64,000 bases of DNA, from NCBI RefSeq assembly GCF_024346755.1, contig NZ_AP024862.1, forward strand, positions 1,178,001 to 1,242,000. Direction: 5' to 3'. The position numbers and the translations under genes were made by a program. Each line of letters begins with the position of its first letter. The stretch's first letter is position 1. Below the pieces are notes generated by a model that ran no database searches, was not told where the DNA came from, and was given only the letters and a program-made list of their open reading frames with translations. The stretch comes from Vibrio aerogenes. GTDB lineage: Bacteria; Pseudomonadota; Gammaproteobacteria; Enterobacterales; Vibrionaceae. Of the stretch, positions 46,539 through 55,451 are shown one piece after another.

Positions 46539-47084
46539 ATGACAACACAGTATATGGCAGAAAAACTAAACGAAAATGAAATAATAGAACAACTCAATCA
46601 AACAACTTCAGTCAGAGGTTTTTTTATTACGACCGTTAGCATTATTGAAACTGCTGTTGATTTACTGATGAAGAGAATTTTTATGAAAGATAATTTTGCA
46701 GTGCAATCCGTTGTAGGACCATTACTGCATGATTCAGGTCCTCTGGGAGATATTACAGTACGGCTGAAACTATTGTATGGACTGGGCGTTCTTCCGGATC
46801 AACTTTATCATGATATAGAAGCCATCATTCAACTCAAAAATCAGTTAAATGATGATGGAACTGAGTACTCATTTACGTCACCCAAAATACTTGAGCCGGT
46901 AAAAGAGCTCAATATCGTACAGCAAATCGGAATGATACAGCTGGATATCAAGGAACCGGATGATGATATCGATTTAGAATTTTATCAACTTCAGCTGCAT
47001 CGTCAGCAGCAAGTCATCAAATCAGGTCTGTCATTGTCTATTGTCGAGGTCTGTAATGCATTGAATAAAGAGAGTCCATTTTAA
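46539..47084 (+). CDS. mtlR: Mannitol operon repressor family protein MltR
   Basis: A 181-residue all-helical MltR-family protein. Motifs such as SVRGFFITTVSIIETAVDLLMKRIF and DSGPLGDITVRLKLLYGLGVL (read in pieces) are typical. MtlR represses mtlAD in E. coli and acts on mtlA in Vibrio. The protein has no obvious DNA-binding motif, as is usual for the family. It sits third in the mannitol locus, 132 bp after mtlD behind a stable hairpin. Starts at ATG 46539 or 46554 are both possible. Confidence 0.92.
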   Translation: MTTQYMAEKLNENEIIEQLNQTTSVRGFFITTVSIIETAVDLLMKRIFMKDNFAVQSVVGPLLHDSGPLGDITVRLKLLYGLGVLPDQLYHDIEAIIQLKNQLNDDGTEYSFTSPKILEPVKELNIVQQIGMIQLDIKEPDDDIDLEFYQLQLHRQQQVIKSGLSLSIVEVCNALNKESPF

Positions 47085-47219
47085 TCAATATGTTTTTATC
47101 CCTCATTTTCAATCCGTACATAAAGCAAGGCTGGCATTCAACCGGATAATCAAAACGATACATTAATTTCAGATATCAATTCCTCTCCGAATCATCAATA
47201 CAATTTCAATGGACTGATA

Positions 47220-48056
47220 TTAAGTCAGGCAATCTCTAAAGTTCATCACACCGGATGCAAAAGTTGTAACCTGAACGGTAAAGTACTCTTTAATCTTGTC
47301 AGAGATATTGACAGGTAAAACCACACTCACCAACATCAGTCCAAGGTCGACAACTTTTGAAACCGGAAACGATTCATCAGACAGAAGTAAGGTACTGACA
47401 ACAGTGATCGCATTTGCGATCAAGATTGCCTGTTTTATTCCCCCCAAAATAAGAAGATGCTCATCATTTAACAGATATTGAATATCCGGAATCGCCGCTC
47501 CGGCAATAACATCAACTGATGCTAATATATGAACCGATGTTGTGATTCCCCAATCTGTACTCAGTCCAGCCACCCCAATTCTTAACCTCTGCTGAGGAAT
47601 AACTTGCTCCGGAGAATCCTTTACAAAATATTGCAAGATTTCCGGAACCCCGAAAATAACCAGATAATCTTCATCTTTGTATATCTTGATACAAGCTTTC
47701 ATCCCACAATCTTCTAACATCTCAATGATGAGTCCCGGACTTTCCAGTAAGACATTTTGTTGCTGATAAAACTTTCCCCATGATGAAAAAATAGTCGCCC
47801 ACTCACACCGGGTCAGAATAGTCAAACACTCAGGCGACCCCGCGCTTAGATCAGAGATTCGCTTCTCTGCTTTGTCCGGCAATGTAACAGGCCAAAATAC
47901 AGGGGTTGTCTGTAATGTCATCGAACAATCATAAATAAGGACTAACTCTTCCGTTTCTGTGCAGAACAACTCTTCTGCCAATAACATCTTTGTCATACAA
48001 CTAAGCCCGATCAGTACAGAAAAGAGCCCCCGTAACCGGGGGCAAAGCAACGGCAA
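47220..48056 (-). CDS. Uncharacterised protein, probable exported or membrane-linked
   Basis: A 278-residue frame that I do not recognise. The first 20 residues are hydrophobic (LRGLFSVLIGLSCMTKMLL). Two further long hydrophobic runs lie in the C-terminal half (HLLILGGIKQAILIANAITV and GLMLVSVVLPVNI), and Cys residues are frequent (9 in all). A GC-rich hairpin (48027-48044) overlaps the first codons, so translation may start later, at Met21 or Met24. No ribosome site is convincing at either start. It is convergent with mltR and divergent from the CI-like regulator. Confidence 0.6.
   Translation of the reverse strand: MPLLCPRLRGLFSVLIGLSCMTKMLLAEELFCTETEELVLIYDCSMTLQTTPVFWPVTLPDKAEKRISDLSAGSPECLTILTRCEWATIFSSWGKFYQQQNVLLESPGLIIEMLEDCGMKACIKIYKDEDYLVIFGVPEILQYFVKDSPEQVIPQQRLRIGVAGLSTDWGITTSVHILASVDVIAGAAIPDIQYLLNDEHLLILGGIKQAILIANAITVVSTLLLSDESFPVSKVVDLGLMLVSVVLPVNISDKIKEYFTVQVTTFASGVMNFRDCLT
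48027..48044 (-). terminator. GC-rich hairpin over the start of the 47220-48056 gene
   Basis: On the minus strand GCCCCCG-GTT-ACGGGGGC-like pairing is followed by TCTTTT. It looks like an intrinsic terminator for transcripts entering from the right, or an attenuator of the gene itself. Confidence 0.5.
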
Positions 48057-48225
48057 ATAGCTTTGACAATTGTCGTTTAAGGTATGCTAAGGAGATAAAT
48101 AACAATAAGCAGAGTCATCAAGTTCCCGGGATATTCTTCATCAGAGCTCACCCCTATTCTCTGAACTAAATGAAACAATGCAGTTCACTTCATAAAAGAT
48201 TAAATAAGATCTACTTGTACTAATC

Positions 48226-48293
48226 GCATAATGGTATCCTTGTTTTTCATATATGTTCTTCATGTAATGAAGAGTAGCCGCCCGACATTACAT
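48226..48293 (+). promoter_or_regulatory. Conserved promoter block of CI-like regulator 1
   Basis: GCATAATGGTAT (48226-48237) and the inverted repeat ATGTAATG (48262-48269) / CATTACAT (48286-48293) recur before the paralogue at 55452. The adjacent GAATATTATTGATCG box before the start codon is also shared. The repeat is a likely self-operator. Confidence 0.6.
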
Positions 48294-48320
48294 CTCAATC
48301 GCGAATATTATTGATCGTTT

Positions 48321-49001
48321 ATGAGTAAAAAACAAGTTTCATTACCTTCCTATGACTATCTGACCGGGAAGCAAGTCACAGAAAGACTCTGTGAATTATT
48401 TAATGCGAAAAATATGAGGGCTTTGTCTCAAATGCTTGAGATTTCTCCTTCAACCATTGCAACATGGCATCAACGCGATATTTGCCCCTATGAAGTCGCT
48501 ATTCGCACGCATTTACGAAAAGGTGTTTCCCTTAAATGGCTCTTATTGGCTGAAGGCGACCCTTATCCAAATGCGAGCCCACATACTTATCAACCAGATA
48601 AAGAAGAAACCAGACACCTGATTGATATTGACTTATTTACTATTAAAAATGGTCAGTTAGCCGAACAGGGAATTATGACATTTGACCAGAGCTTACTCGA
48701 TGAACTGGGCATCACAAATGTTATTGCGATAAGGGATGCGGAAAATACTTACATTGTTGATCAGGAGTCAACTAATGCGGTCAATGGAATCTACCTTATT
48801 GAATTTGATGGTTTCTTTTCTCTGAATGCGATTCAGCGCCTCCCCGGAAAAAAGCTGGCAATCCGCTTTCAGGATACAACTCTCACAGTGAATGAAACAG
48901 AACTGAATGTGACCGGTCAGGTGGCCTTTTTAACCACAAGATTATTAAACGCCTCTTCAAATCATTTTATCCGTGAACCTGACACGCTTTCCGGTGAGTG
49001 A
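48321..49001 (+). CDS. CI-like transcriptional regulator with degenerate S24-like domain (paralogue 1)
   Basis: A 226-residue regulator. The N-terminal domain (about residues 14-75) is a phage CI-type helix-turn-helix (ALSQMLEISPSTIATWHQRD, then PYEVAIRTHLRKGVSLKWLLL). The C-terminal part follows the S24/LexA layout (TYIVDQE...NGIYLIEFDG...IQRLPGKKL) but has no Ser-Met motif, and Gln172 stands where the catalytic Lys should be. It is therefore unlikely to cleave itself. Homologous along its length to 55452-56081. A ribosome site is not obvious. Confidence 0.85.
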   Translation: MSKKQVSLPSYDYLTGKQVTERLCELFNAKNMRALSQMLEISPSTIATWHQRDICPYEVAIRTHLRKGVSLKWLLLAEGDPYPNASPHTYQPDKEETRHLIDIDLFTIKNGQLAEQGIMTFDQSLLDELGITNVIAIRDAENTYIVDQESTNAVNGIYLIEFDGFFSLNAIQRLPGKKLAIRFQDTTLTVNETELNVTGQVAFLTTRLLNASSNHFIREPDTLSGE

Positions 49002-49054
49002 TCATTGATCAACATCCCCTGGAGAAGTCGATCTGAGATGATTCCGTGGATAAA

Positions 49055-49081
49055 AAACACCGCCCTAATCGCGGTGTTTCT
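49055..49081. terminator. Terminator between CI-like regulator 1 and the LacI gene
   Basis: AAACACCGC (49055-49063) pairs with GCGGTGTTT (49071-49079), with A-run before and short T-run after, between convergent genes. Confidence 0.8.
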
Positions 49082-49115
49082 TATCATCCTTCGGAGACAG
49101 TTGTCTTATCTTTGC

Positions 49116-50102
49116 TTAAGCAGATATCGTTCGGACAGACTCACGAATGATCAGCTTGCCAAAAAATTCCTGATGTCCGGTTTCGTTCAGTTGATTTTGG
49201 CTCATTTTATCATCCAACAATGAAGCCAGAGATACCAACATTTCTTCTTCAGGAATTTCAAAGCCAGTCACAGATGGTGAGTAAAAAGCCCCTTCGTTAT
49301 CGGTATTCAGACTTAATACTGAAACTTCCTGAGGCACTTTAATATTATATTGCTCAAGTGTCCGAATCACTTCAATCGCCTGATGATCATCAGCCACCAA
49401 AACAGCAGTGAAAGGAATATACCGGTTAATCAACATGCCAATGGCGCCAGCACTGTCTCCATGCCGGACCAACAGTTGTTTGTTATAAGGCAGACTTCTG
49501 TTTTCTAAAGCGCGCCGATAACCTTCCTGCATATGCATGCCTGAAATTCCGGCCTCAGACAACATCGCAATTTGAGTATGGCCGTGTGAATAAAGATAAT
49601 TACACGCCATTTCAGTTGTTGTCGCCTGATCATAATTCAACCCCTGAATATCGGGAATTGCAAGATTCATTGTCAGAAGTGGTGGATACTGATCAAGGTT
49701 CAAGCCTTCGAACCAGTCTGAGTCAAACTGACGTCCAACTAATAACACCGCATCACAATGCTTTGTGGCAAAAAAGCTTAATTTCTCTTCAAGCATTTCA
49801 CGATTCTGAACGTGATTTGCCATAATAAAGCATCGCCCCTGCCGGGTCAGCTCTCTTTCAAGTTGCCTGACAGTCCGTCCGAGCTGAAGGTCATTCAAAC
49901 CATGCGTCAACACACCAACAGTAAAACTGACTTTGGTCGCTAAAGTCTGAGCAAGCTGATTTGGCCTGTAATTGAGTTGTTCCACCGCACGCATGACAGC
50001 TTCGCGTGTATCGTCCTTTACTCTGCGATTACCGCTCAGAACCCTTGAGACTGTCGCTTTAGAAACATTAGCCAGTTTGCATACATCTGAAATTGTCGTC
50101 AT
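49116..50102 (-). CDS. LacI-family transcriptional regulator
   Basis: A 328-residue regulator. The N-terminal helix-turn-helix (TISDVCKLANVSKATVSRVL) and hinge are typical. A periplasmic-binding-like sugar-effector domain follows. It probably controls the neighbouring beta-glucoside PTS genes and itself: a palindrome TGGAAACCGCTTTCCA lies 42 bp before its start, and GGAAACCGGTTTCC lies between the divergent PTS genes. Both fit LacI-family operators. The effector may be a phosphorylated disaccharide. Confidence 0.93.
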   Translation of the reverse strand: MTTISDVCKLANVSKATVSRVLSGNRRVKDDTREAVMRAVEQLNYRPNQLAQTLATKVSFTVGVLTHGLNDLQLGRTVRQLERELTRQGRCFIMANHVQNREMLEEKLSFFATKHCDAVLLVGRQFDSDWFEGLNLDQYPPLLTMNLAIPDIQGLNYDQATTTEMACNYLYSHGHTQIAMLSEAGISGMHMQEGYRRALENRSLPYNKQLLVRHGDSAGAIGMLINRYIPFTAVLVADDHQAIEVIRTLEQYNIKVPQEVSVLSLNTDNEGAFYSPSVTGFEIPEEEMLVSLASLLDDKMSQNQLNETGHQEFFGKLIIRESVRTISA

Positions 50103-50143
50103 CTGCCCGCCTTCATCACACTCTTACAACAGAAGCCAAGATA

Positions 50144-50159
50144 TGGAAACCGCTTTCCA
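50144..50159. promoter_or_regulatory. LacI-type operator upstream of the lacI-family gene
   Basis: TGGAAACCGCTTTCCA is a near-perfect 16-bp palindrome between the EIIC stop and the regulator start, placed for autoregulation. It shares GGAAACC.....TTTCC with the operator at 51668. Confidence 0.7.
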
Positions 50160-50184
50160 CTTGAGTACCAAATTATAACAAATA

Positions 50185-51492
50185 TTACTTCTGAATTCTA
50201 TTTTGCCGTTGTTGCTCACCTTCCAGCAGAAGACGCTCATGAACTTTAAAGAACGGATAATAGATAATCCAGGCATTCACAATTGCAAAAATACTCATTA
50301 AGGCGGCACGCCAGCTCCCGTTTGCTGACAAAGCCGCACCGACAGGAGAAGGCATAGACCAGGGCAGAATAGCAATAAAGCGATCCAACAGGCCCCATTC
50401 TGTTAAATACCACGCTATTGTTGCATTCACCAGTGGCGCAAGAATAAATGGTATCAAAAAAACCGGATTCATAATAATCGGGAAACCAAATAAAATCGGT
50501 TCATTGATATTAAATAGTGCAGGAACAATACCAACCTTCCCCGCTCCTTTCAGTTGTTGGGAACGGCTTCTTAACGCCATAAAAACCAGTGGCAAAGTCG
50601 CCCCGACACCGCCAACAAGTAAATAAAAATCCCAGAATGCATACAGATAAATATGAGGTAATGGCTCACCCGCTGCAAGCGCTGCCTGATTATCGAGAAT
50701 ATTACTCATCCAGAATGGATACATAATTCCGGTCAAAAGCAGAGAGCCATGAATCCCAAAAAACCAAAGTAAGTTACAGATTAATACCGACAACCAGACC
50801 GCAACCAATGTGTCTGAAGCCACAATCATCGGACGAAATAACTTTTCAATCAATACCGGGAAAGCAGCTCCAAAATGCTCATTCAGGACAATGTTCAGGA
50901 CTGTCATGCTAAACAGAATGACGAACAGCGGAACGATCAACAAAAAACCACTCGCCGTAATTCTGGGAACTTCTTCCGGGACACGGATCGTCCAGTTTCG
51001 CTGGTAAAAAAAACGGATCACTTCAATCGCGTAAACAGATGCAAGAATTGCAGTGAATATTCCCATACCACCTAAATAATGAAATTCAATGCCACTATCC
51101 TGATTAAAGCCGGATAAAAGTAAAAAACTAACACATCCTGTTAACCCACATAATCGTTCCGGCAGACCATAATGTTTCGCCAGGCTGGCAGCCATACCAA
51201 AAGCAACAAGCAAAGAAACCAGACCCAGGGTAATTTGGTAGGGAGCCAGCCATAATGTCCGGTAATGTACAGAAATAAAATGCCATGCCTGAGTAAAGGA
51301 ATTCTGTTCATCAAGGACGAAAGGAGGGTAAAGAAACGGAACACAGATACTACCAACAATGACAAAGGGCATAGCCAGCTGAAAGCCATCCCGCAGAGCC
51401 ATCAAATACCGGTTTTTTGTGAGATAACGGGATAAAGGCAACATCCAGCATTGTATCCACTCAACCAGCACCTGCATCCAGTAAACACTCAT
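50185..51492 (-). CDS. PTS EIIC transporter, lactose/cellobiose family (second copy)
   Basis: A 435-residue membrane protein of the Lac/Chb EIIC family with about ten helices; marks are LMALRDGFQLAMPFVIVGSI and WFFGIHGSLLLTGIMYPFWM, and FNINEPILFGFPIIMNP. It lacks EIIA and EIIB of its own and lies upstream of the LacI gene on the same strand, divergent from the complete PTS operon, so it may use that operon's EIIB and EIIA. The start is MSVYWM (GAGGAAA upstream). Its substrate is likely a beta-glucoside. Confidence 0.9.
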   Translation of the reverse strand: MSVYWMQVLVEWIQCWMLPLSRYLTKNRYLMALRDGFQLAMPFVIVGSICVPFLYPPFVLDEQNSFTQAWHFISVHYRTLWLAPYQITLGLVSLLVAFGMAASLAKHYGLPERLCGLTGCVSFLLLSGFNQDSGIEFHYLGGMGIFTAILASVYAIEVIRFFYQRNWTIRVPEEVPRITASGFLLIVPLFVILFSMTVLNIVLNEHFGAAFPVLIEKLFRPMIVASDTLVAVWLSVLICNLLWFFGIHGSLLLTGIMYPFWMSNILDNQAALAAGEPLPHIYLYAFWDFYLLVGGVGATLPLVFMALRSRSQQLKGAGKVGIVPALFNINEPILFGFPIIMNPVFLIPFILAPLVNATIAWYLTEWGLLDRFIAILPWSMPSPVGAALSANGSWRAALMSIFAIVNAWIIYYPFFKVHERLLLEGEQQRQNRIQK

Positions 51493-51667
51493 TGATTTCC
51501 TCATAATTCAGCAACAACGCACGCAGCATACCGCCTTATTTAACGAAAGCAATCCCGGACATATCAGGTAACCGCTTACATTGATTAGGATACTAGTCAG
51601 ATCACATTCTTAAGGATAATTGATACTGCTTTGGTGATCAGGTGCACATAGTTAACAGCCGTTATTC

Positions 51668-51681
51668 GGAAACCGGTTTCC
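51668..51681. promoter_or_regulatory. LacI-type operator for the divergent PTS genes
   Basis: GGAAACCGGTTTCC is a perfect 14-bp palindrome with a central CG typical of LacI-family operators. It lies 56 bp before the EIIB start. A CRP-like sequence (GGTGATCAGGTGCAC) is found around 51631-51645. Confidence 0.75.
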
Positions 51682-51736
51682 ATGTCGTTTCCTAAAAGCT
51701 ATATTGACAATGAAAACGGTTACTGAGGAACAAAAA

Positions 51737-52036
51737 ATGAAAAAAATTATGTTGTGCTGCTCAGCTGGTATGTCAACAAGTATTCTGGTGAAAAAAATGC
51801 TTGTTGAAGCTGAAAAACGTGAGCTTCCTGTTGATATTAAAGCATTCGGAACATCAGATTTTGATGAGCAGGTTAAAAATTACGAAGTCGTTTTACTTGG
51901 TCCCCAGGTCAAATACATGTTACCGGATTTGAAAAAACGGGCGAATGGGATTCCTGTTGAACCTATCAATATTTCAGATTACGGCATGCAACGTGGAGAC
52001 AAAGTGCTGGATTTCGCATTGTCCCTTATTCAATAA
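51737..52036 (+). CDS. celA: PTS EIIB, lactose/cellobiose family
   Basis: A 99-residue cytoplasmic phosphotransfer protein. The phospho-Cys is Cys8 in LCCSAGMSTSILVKKM, as in ChbB/CelA. It passes phosphate from EIIA to the sugar bound by EIIC. The ATG at 51737 has AGGA 7 nt upstream and matches family length; the in-frame start at 51704 adds eleven residues unlikely to be real. First gene of the EIIB-EIIC-GH1-EIIA operon. Confidence 0.93.
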   Translation: MKKIMLCCSAGMSTSILVKKMLVEAEKRELPVDIKAFGTSDFDEQVKNYEVVLLGPQVKYMLPDLKKRANGIPVEPINISDYGMQRGDKVLDFALSLIQ

Positions 52037-52064
52037 ATTTAAAGAATAATAAAAAGGATGAATT

Positions 52065-53390
52065 ATGAGTCTTTATAACAAGATGGTATCTGTGATCGAA
52101 GATACCATCACACCAATAGCCGGGAAACTTGGACAACAAAGATATATTACCTCTATTCGTGACGGATTTATTGCTGCTTTACCGTTTATGATCGTTGGTA
52201 GTTTCATGCTGGTTTTCATTTTCCCTCCGTTTGATCCGGAAACGTCATGGGGATTCGCCAGAGCATGGCTGGATTTTTCTAAAACTTATCAAACAGAGCT
52301 GTTACTTCCATTTCAGTTAAGTATGGGTGTGATGACGTTGTTTATTTCGGTTGGTGTTGCAGCCAGTCTGGGTAAACATTATGACTTGGATCGTATTACC
52401 ACAGGTTTGTTGTCTCTGATGTCATTCTTACTTGTTGCTGCACCAGTGAAAGATGGCAATATTTCAATGCAATATTTCTCTGGACAGGGTATTTTCACAG
52501 CGCTGATCTGTGCGATTTATTCAACCGAAGTGTATGCATTTCTGAAGCGGAAAAACATAACGATTCGTTTACCGGAACAAGTTCCATCAGGGGTTGCCCG
52601 ATCATTTGAAATTTTGATCCCTGTCATGGCTATTATTCTGACTCTACATCCACTGAACCTGTTTATCGAAGCAGAAACCGGTATGATCCTGCCTAAAGCC
52701 ATCATGTCTTTACTGCAACCTTTAGTATCGGCTTCAGACTCTTTACCTGCGGTTTTACTTTCTGTCTTTATTTGTCAACTTCTTTGGTTTGCTGGTATCC
52801 ATGGCTCATTGATCGTCACAGGTATCATGAACCCATTCTGGATGACAAACCTTGCAGAAAACCAGGCAGCTCTTGCAGCAGGTGATGCGCTTCCACATAT
52901 TTATCTTCAAGGCTTTTGGGATCACTATCTGCTTATTGGTGGGGTTGGTTCAACACTACCACTGGCTATTCTGTTACTTCGAAGCCGGGCGGTCCACTTA
53001 CGGACAATTGGTAAAATGGGCGTGATTCCTGGTTTATTCAACATCAACGAACCCATACTGTTCGGTGCACCTATTGTGATGAACCCGGTATTCTTCTTCC
53101 CATTCATTCTTGTACCTATGGTGAACGCTGTGCTTGCCTATGCAGCGACAAGTATGGACCTGTTGCCAAGAGTCGTCTCCCTGACACCATGGACAACTCC
53201 CGGACCTGTCGGCGCTTCCTGGGCTGCAAACTGGGCAGTCACGCCAGTCATCATGTGTATCCTTTGTATGGTTGTAGCCGGACTCATGTACTTCCCATTC
53301 CTGAAAGCGTATGAAAGAACATTGTTGAAACAGGAAAGTGAACAACAGGCAGAAGAGGAAGCTAAAGCAAGCGAAGCAACTCCTGCATAA
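52065..53390 (+). CDS. celB: PTS EIIC, lactose/cellobiose family
   Basis: A 441-residue permease subunit that binds and translocates the disaccharide. Marks are SIRDGFIAALPFMIVGSFML, LLWFAGIHGSLIVTGIMNPFW (read in pieces), and FNINEPILFGAPIVMNP. About ten helices. The C-terminal tail is acidic and cytoplasmic. AAAGGA precedes the ATG. It lies 28 bp after EIIB and 30 bp before the glucosidase. It is a paralogue of the EIIC at 50185. Confidence 0.94.
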   Translation: MSLYNKMVSVIEDTITPIAGKLGQQRYITSIRDGFIAALPFMIVGSFMLVFIFPPFDPETSWGFARAWLDFSKTYQTELLLPFQLSMGVMTLFISVGVAASLGKHYDLDRITTGLLSLMSFLLVAAPVKDGNISMQYFSGQGIFTALICAIYSTEVYAFLKRKNITIRLPEQVPSGVARSFEILIPVMAIILTLHPLNLFIEAETGMILPKAIMSLLQPLVSASDSLPAVLLSVFICQLLWFAGIHGSLIVTGIMNPFWMTNLAENQAALAAGDALPHIYLQGFWDHYLLIGGVGSTLPLAILLLRSRAVHLRTIGKMGVIPGLFNINEPILFGAPIVMNPVFFFPFILVPMVNAVLAYAATSMDLLPRVVSLTPWTTPGPVGASWAANWAVTPVIMCILCMVVAGLMYFPFLKAYERTLLKQESEQQAEEEAKASEATPA

Positions 53391-53420
53391 TCTAACTGAA
53401 TTAATAAGTATGAACTGAAA

Positions 53421-54815
53421 ATGAGTAATCAAATCATGCAGTACAGATTTCCTGATAATTTCTGGTGGGGCAGTGCCTCATCAGCTGCCCAGACCGAAGG
53501 CGCTGCCCTTCGGGATGGGAAAGCTCCAACGAACTGGGATCATTGGTTCAAAGAGCAGCCAAACCGATTCTTTAATCAGGTTGGCCCTCAAGATACATCA
53601 ACATTTTATGATTCTTTTCGCGACGACATCCAGTTAATGAAAAAAATCGGCCATAACAGTTTCAGAACGTCTATTTCCTGGGCGCGCCTTATCCCTGATG
53701 GTTGTGGTGAAGTTAATCCGGCAGCAGTCGATTTTTATAATGCTCTCTTAGATGAACTTATTGAAAATGGCATTGAACCTTTCATTACCCTTTTTCATTT
53801 TGACATGCCATTGTGCATGCAGGAAAAAGGTGGATGGGAAAATCGGGAAGTGATTGATGCATATGGCCAATATGCCGAAACCTGCTTTAAATTATTTGGT
53901 CACAAAGTTAAATACTGGTTTACATTCAACGAACCCATTGTTCCGGTAGAAGGTGGATATCTATACGATTTTCATTACCCGAATGTCGTTGATTTCCGTC
54001 GTGCTGCAACTGTGGCTTACCACACAATGTTGGCACATGCTAAAGCAGTCAAACTCTATCGTGATCTGAATCTGGATGGCCAGATTGGTATTGTGCTTAA
54101 TCTGACACCCTCATATCCACGTTCTCAAAATCCGGCTGATTTAAAAGCAGCCAATATTGCGGACTTACTTTTCAACCGTAGTTTCCTCGATCCGGCAGTC
54201 AAAGGTGAATACCCCCAAGCGTTGGTTGACCTGCTCCGTCAACACGATCAATTACCTGACTGCGAACCTGAGGATGCTGTCCTGCTTCAAGGTGGAAAAG
54301 TTGATATTCTGGGTGTCAACTATTATATGCCACGCAGGGTCAAAGCCCGTGAAAATGCAGTGAATCCTGAATCACCATTTATGCCAGAATGGTTCTTTGA
54401 TCCTTATGAAATGCCCGGCCGTAAAATGAATCCTCACAGAGGGTGGGAGATTTATGAAAAAGGCATTTATGACATTTTGATGAACCTGAAAACAAACTAT
54501 GGCAACTTGCCTTGTTATATTTCAGAAAATGGTATGGGTGTCGAGGGTGAAAACCGCTTCCTGGAAGACGGACAGATCAATGACCAATACCGCATAGAAT
54601 TCGTTCAGGAACATCTTCGCTGGTTACATAAAGGAATTAGTGAAGGTGCAAATTGCCTTGGTTATCACATGTGGACATTCATTGATAACTGGTCCTGGAG
54701 TAATGCATACAAAAACCGTTATGGTTTTGTGCAACTTGATATAGAAACGCAAACCCGAACGATTAAGAAAAGTGGTGAATGGTATGCAGAAGTTTCGAAA
54801 AATAACGGATTTTAA
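53421..54815 (+). CDS. bglA: GH1 6-phospho-beta-glucosidase
   Basis: A 464-residue glycoside hydrolase family 1 enzyme that splits phosphorylated beta-glucosides such as cellobiose-6-phosphate after PTS uptake. The acid/base Glu171 lies in WFTFNEP and the nucleophile Glu369 in CYISENGMG. The N-terminal GH1 signature FPDNFWWGSASSAAQTEG is intact. Neighbouring EIIB, EIIC and EIIA genes indicate a phosphorylated substrate. No strong ribosome site precedes ATG 53421; Met at residue 6 is an alternative start. Confidence 0.94.
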   Translation: MSNQIMQYRFPDNFWWGSASSAAQTEGAALRDGKAPTNWDHWFKEQPNRFFNQVGPQDTSTFYDSFRDDIQLMKKIGHNSFRTSISWARLIPDGCGEVNPAAVDFYNALLDELIENGIEPFITLFHFDMPLCMQEKGGWENREVIDAYGQYAETCFKLFGHKVKYWFTFNEPIVPVEGGYLYDFHYPNVVDFRRAATVAYHTMLAHAKAVKLYRDLNLDGQIGIVLNLTPSYPRSQNPADLKAANIADLLFNRSFLDPAVKGEYPQALVDLLRQHDQLPDCEPEDAVLLQGGKVDILGVNYYMPRRVKARENAVNPESPFMPEWFFDPYEMPGRKMNPHRGWEIYEKGIYDILMNLKTNYGNLPCYISENGMGVEGENRFLEDGQINDQYRIEFVQEHLRWLHKGISEGANCLGYHMWTFIDNWSWSNAYKNRYGFVQLDIETQTRTIKKSGEWYAEVSKNNGF

Positions 54816-54830
54816 ACAGAGGTAAAGGGT

Positions 54831-55148
54831 ATGTTAGATCTAGAAGAAGCCGTAATGGGAATCATTGTAAACGCTGGACAATCCCGTAGCTTGTGTTTTG
54901 AAGCACTGAGTTGCGCGAAGGCAGGAAACTTTGCTCAGGCAGAAACATTGCTTGAACAGGCAAATGAATTCGCGAAAGAGGCTCACCTTGTGCAAACCAA
55001 ACTCATCGAAGAAGATGAAGGAACGGGTAAAACACAAATGACACTGGTCATGGTACATGCTCAGGATCACCTGATGACTTCGATTTTAGCGAAAGAACTC
55101 ATTACTGAGCTCATCAGCGTCTATAAACGCCTTCCGGCAGAAGCTTAA
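54831..55148 (+). CDS. celC: PTS EIIA, lactose/cellobiose family
   Basis: A 105-residue three-helix protein that accepts phosphate from HPr. The family active site MVMVHAQDHLM holds His76 and His80. The start EEAVMGIIVNAGQSRSL is typical of Lac/Chb EIIA. It is the last gene of the operon, ends 33 bp before a strong terminator, and starts 15 bp after the glucosidase stop. Confidence 0.94.
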   Translation: MLDLEEAVMGIIVNAGQSRSLCFEALSCAKAGNFAQAETLLEQANEFAKEAHLVQTKLIEEDEGTGKTQMTLVMVHAQDHLMTSILAKELITELISVYKRLPAEA

Positions 55149-55180
55149 TTCACCGGATACAACGATTCATCAATACAGAC

Positions 55181-55219
55181 AACAACAAAGGGGTAATATC
55201 ACCCCTTTGTTGTTTTTCT
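55181..55219 (+). terminator. Strong terminator of the cellobiose PTS operon
   Basis: AACAACAAAGGGGT (55181-55194) pairs perfectly with ACCCCTTTGTTGTT (55201-55214), followed by TTTCTTTG. Confidence 0.9.
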
Positions 55220-55356
55220 TTGCAAAGTAAACAGCTTCAGCAATCAACAAGGTGTCACGAGAAAATCTCTGCATCTGTCAGTTCACCAGATTTTCACACA
55301 CTGCTTTCAATATCAGTTTCAGGTAAAATTATTATTTAATCCTACTTAAATCATGC

Positions 55357-55424
55357 GCATAATGGTATTCTACTAAGTTATTGTTTATTTAGATGTAATG
55401 ATGAGTTGCCGCCCCTGATTACAT
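55357..55424 (+). promoter_or_regulatory. Conserved promoter block of CI-like regulator 2
   Basis: GCATAATGGTAT (55357-55368) and inverted repeat ATGTAAT (55393-55399) / ATTACAT (55418-55424), matching the block before the gene at 48321 in sequence and spacing. Confidence 0.6.
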
Positions 55425-55451
55425 CCCAATCACGAATATTATTGATCGCAT

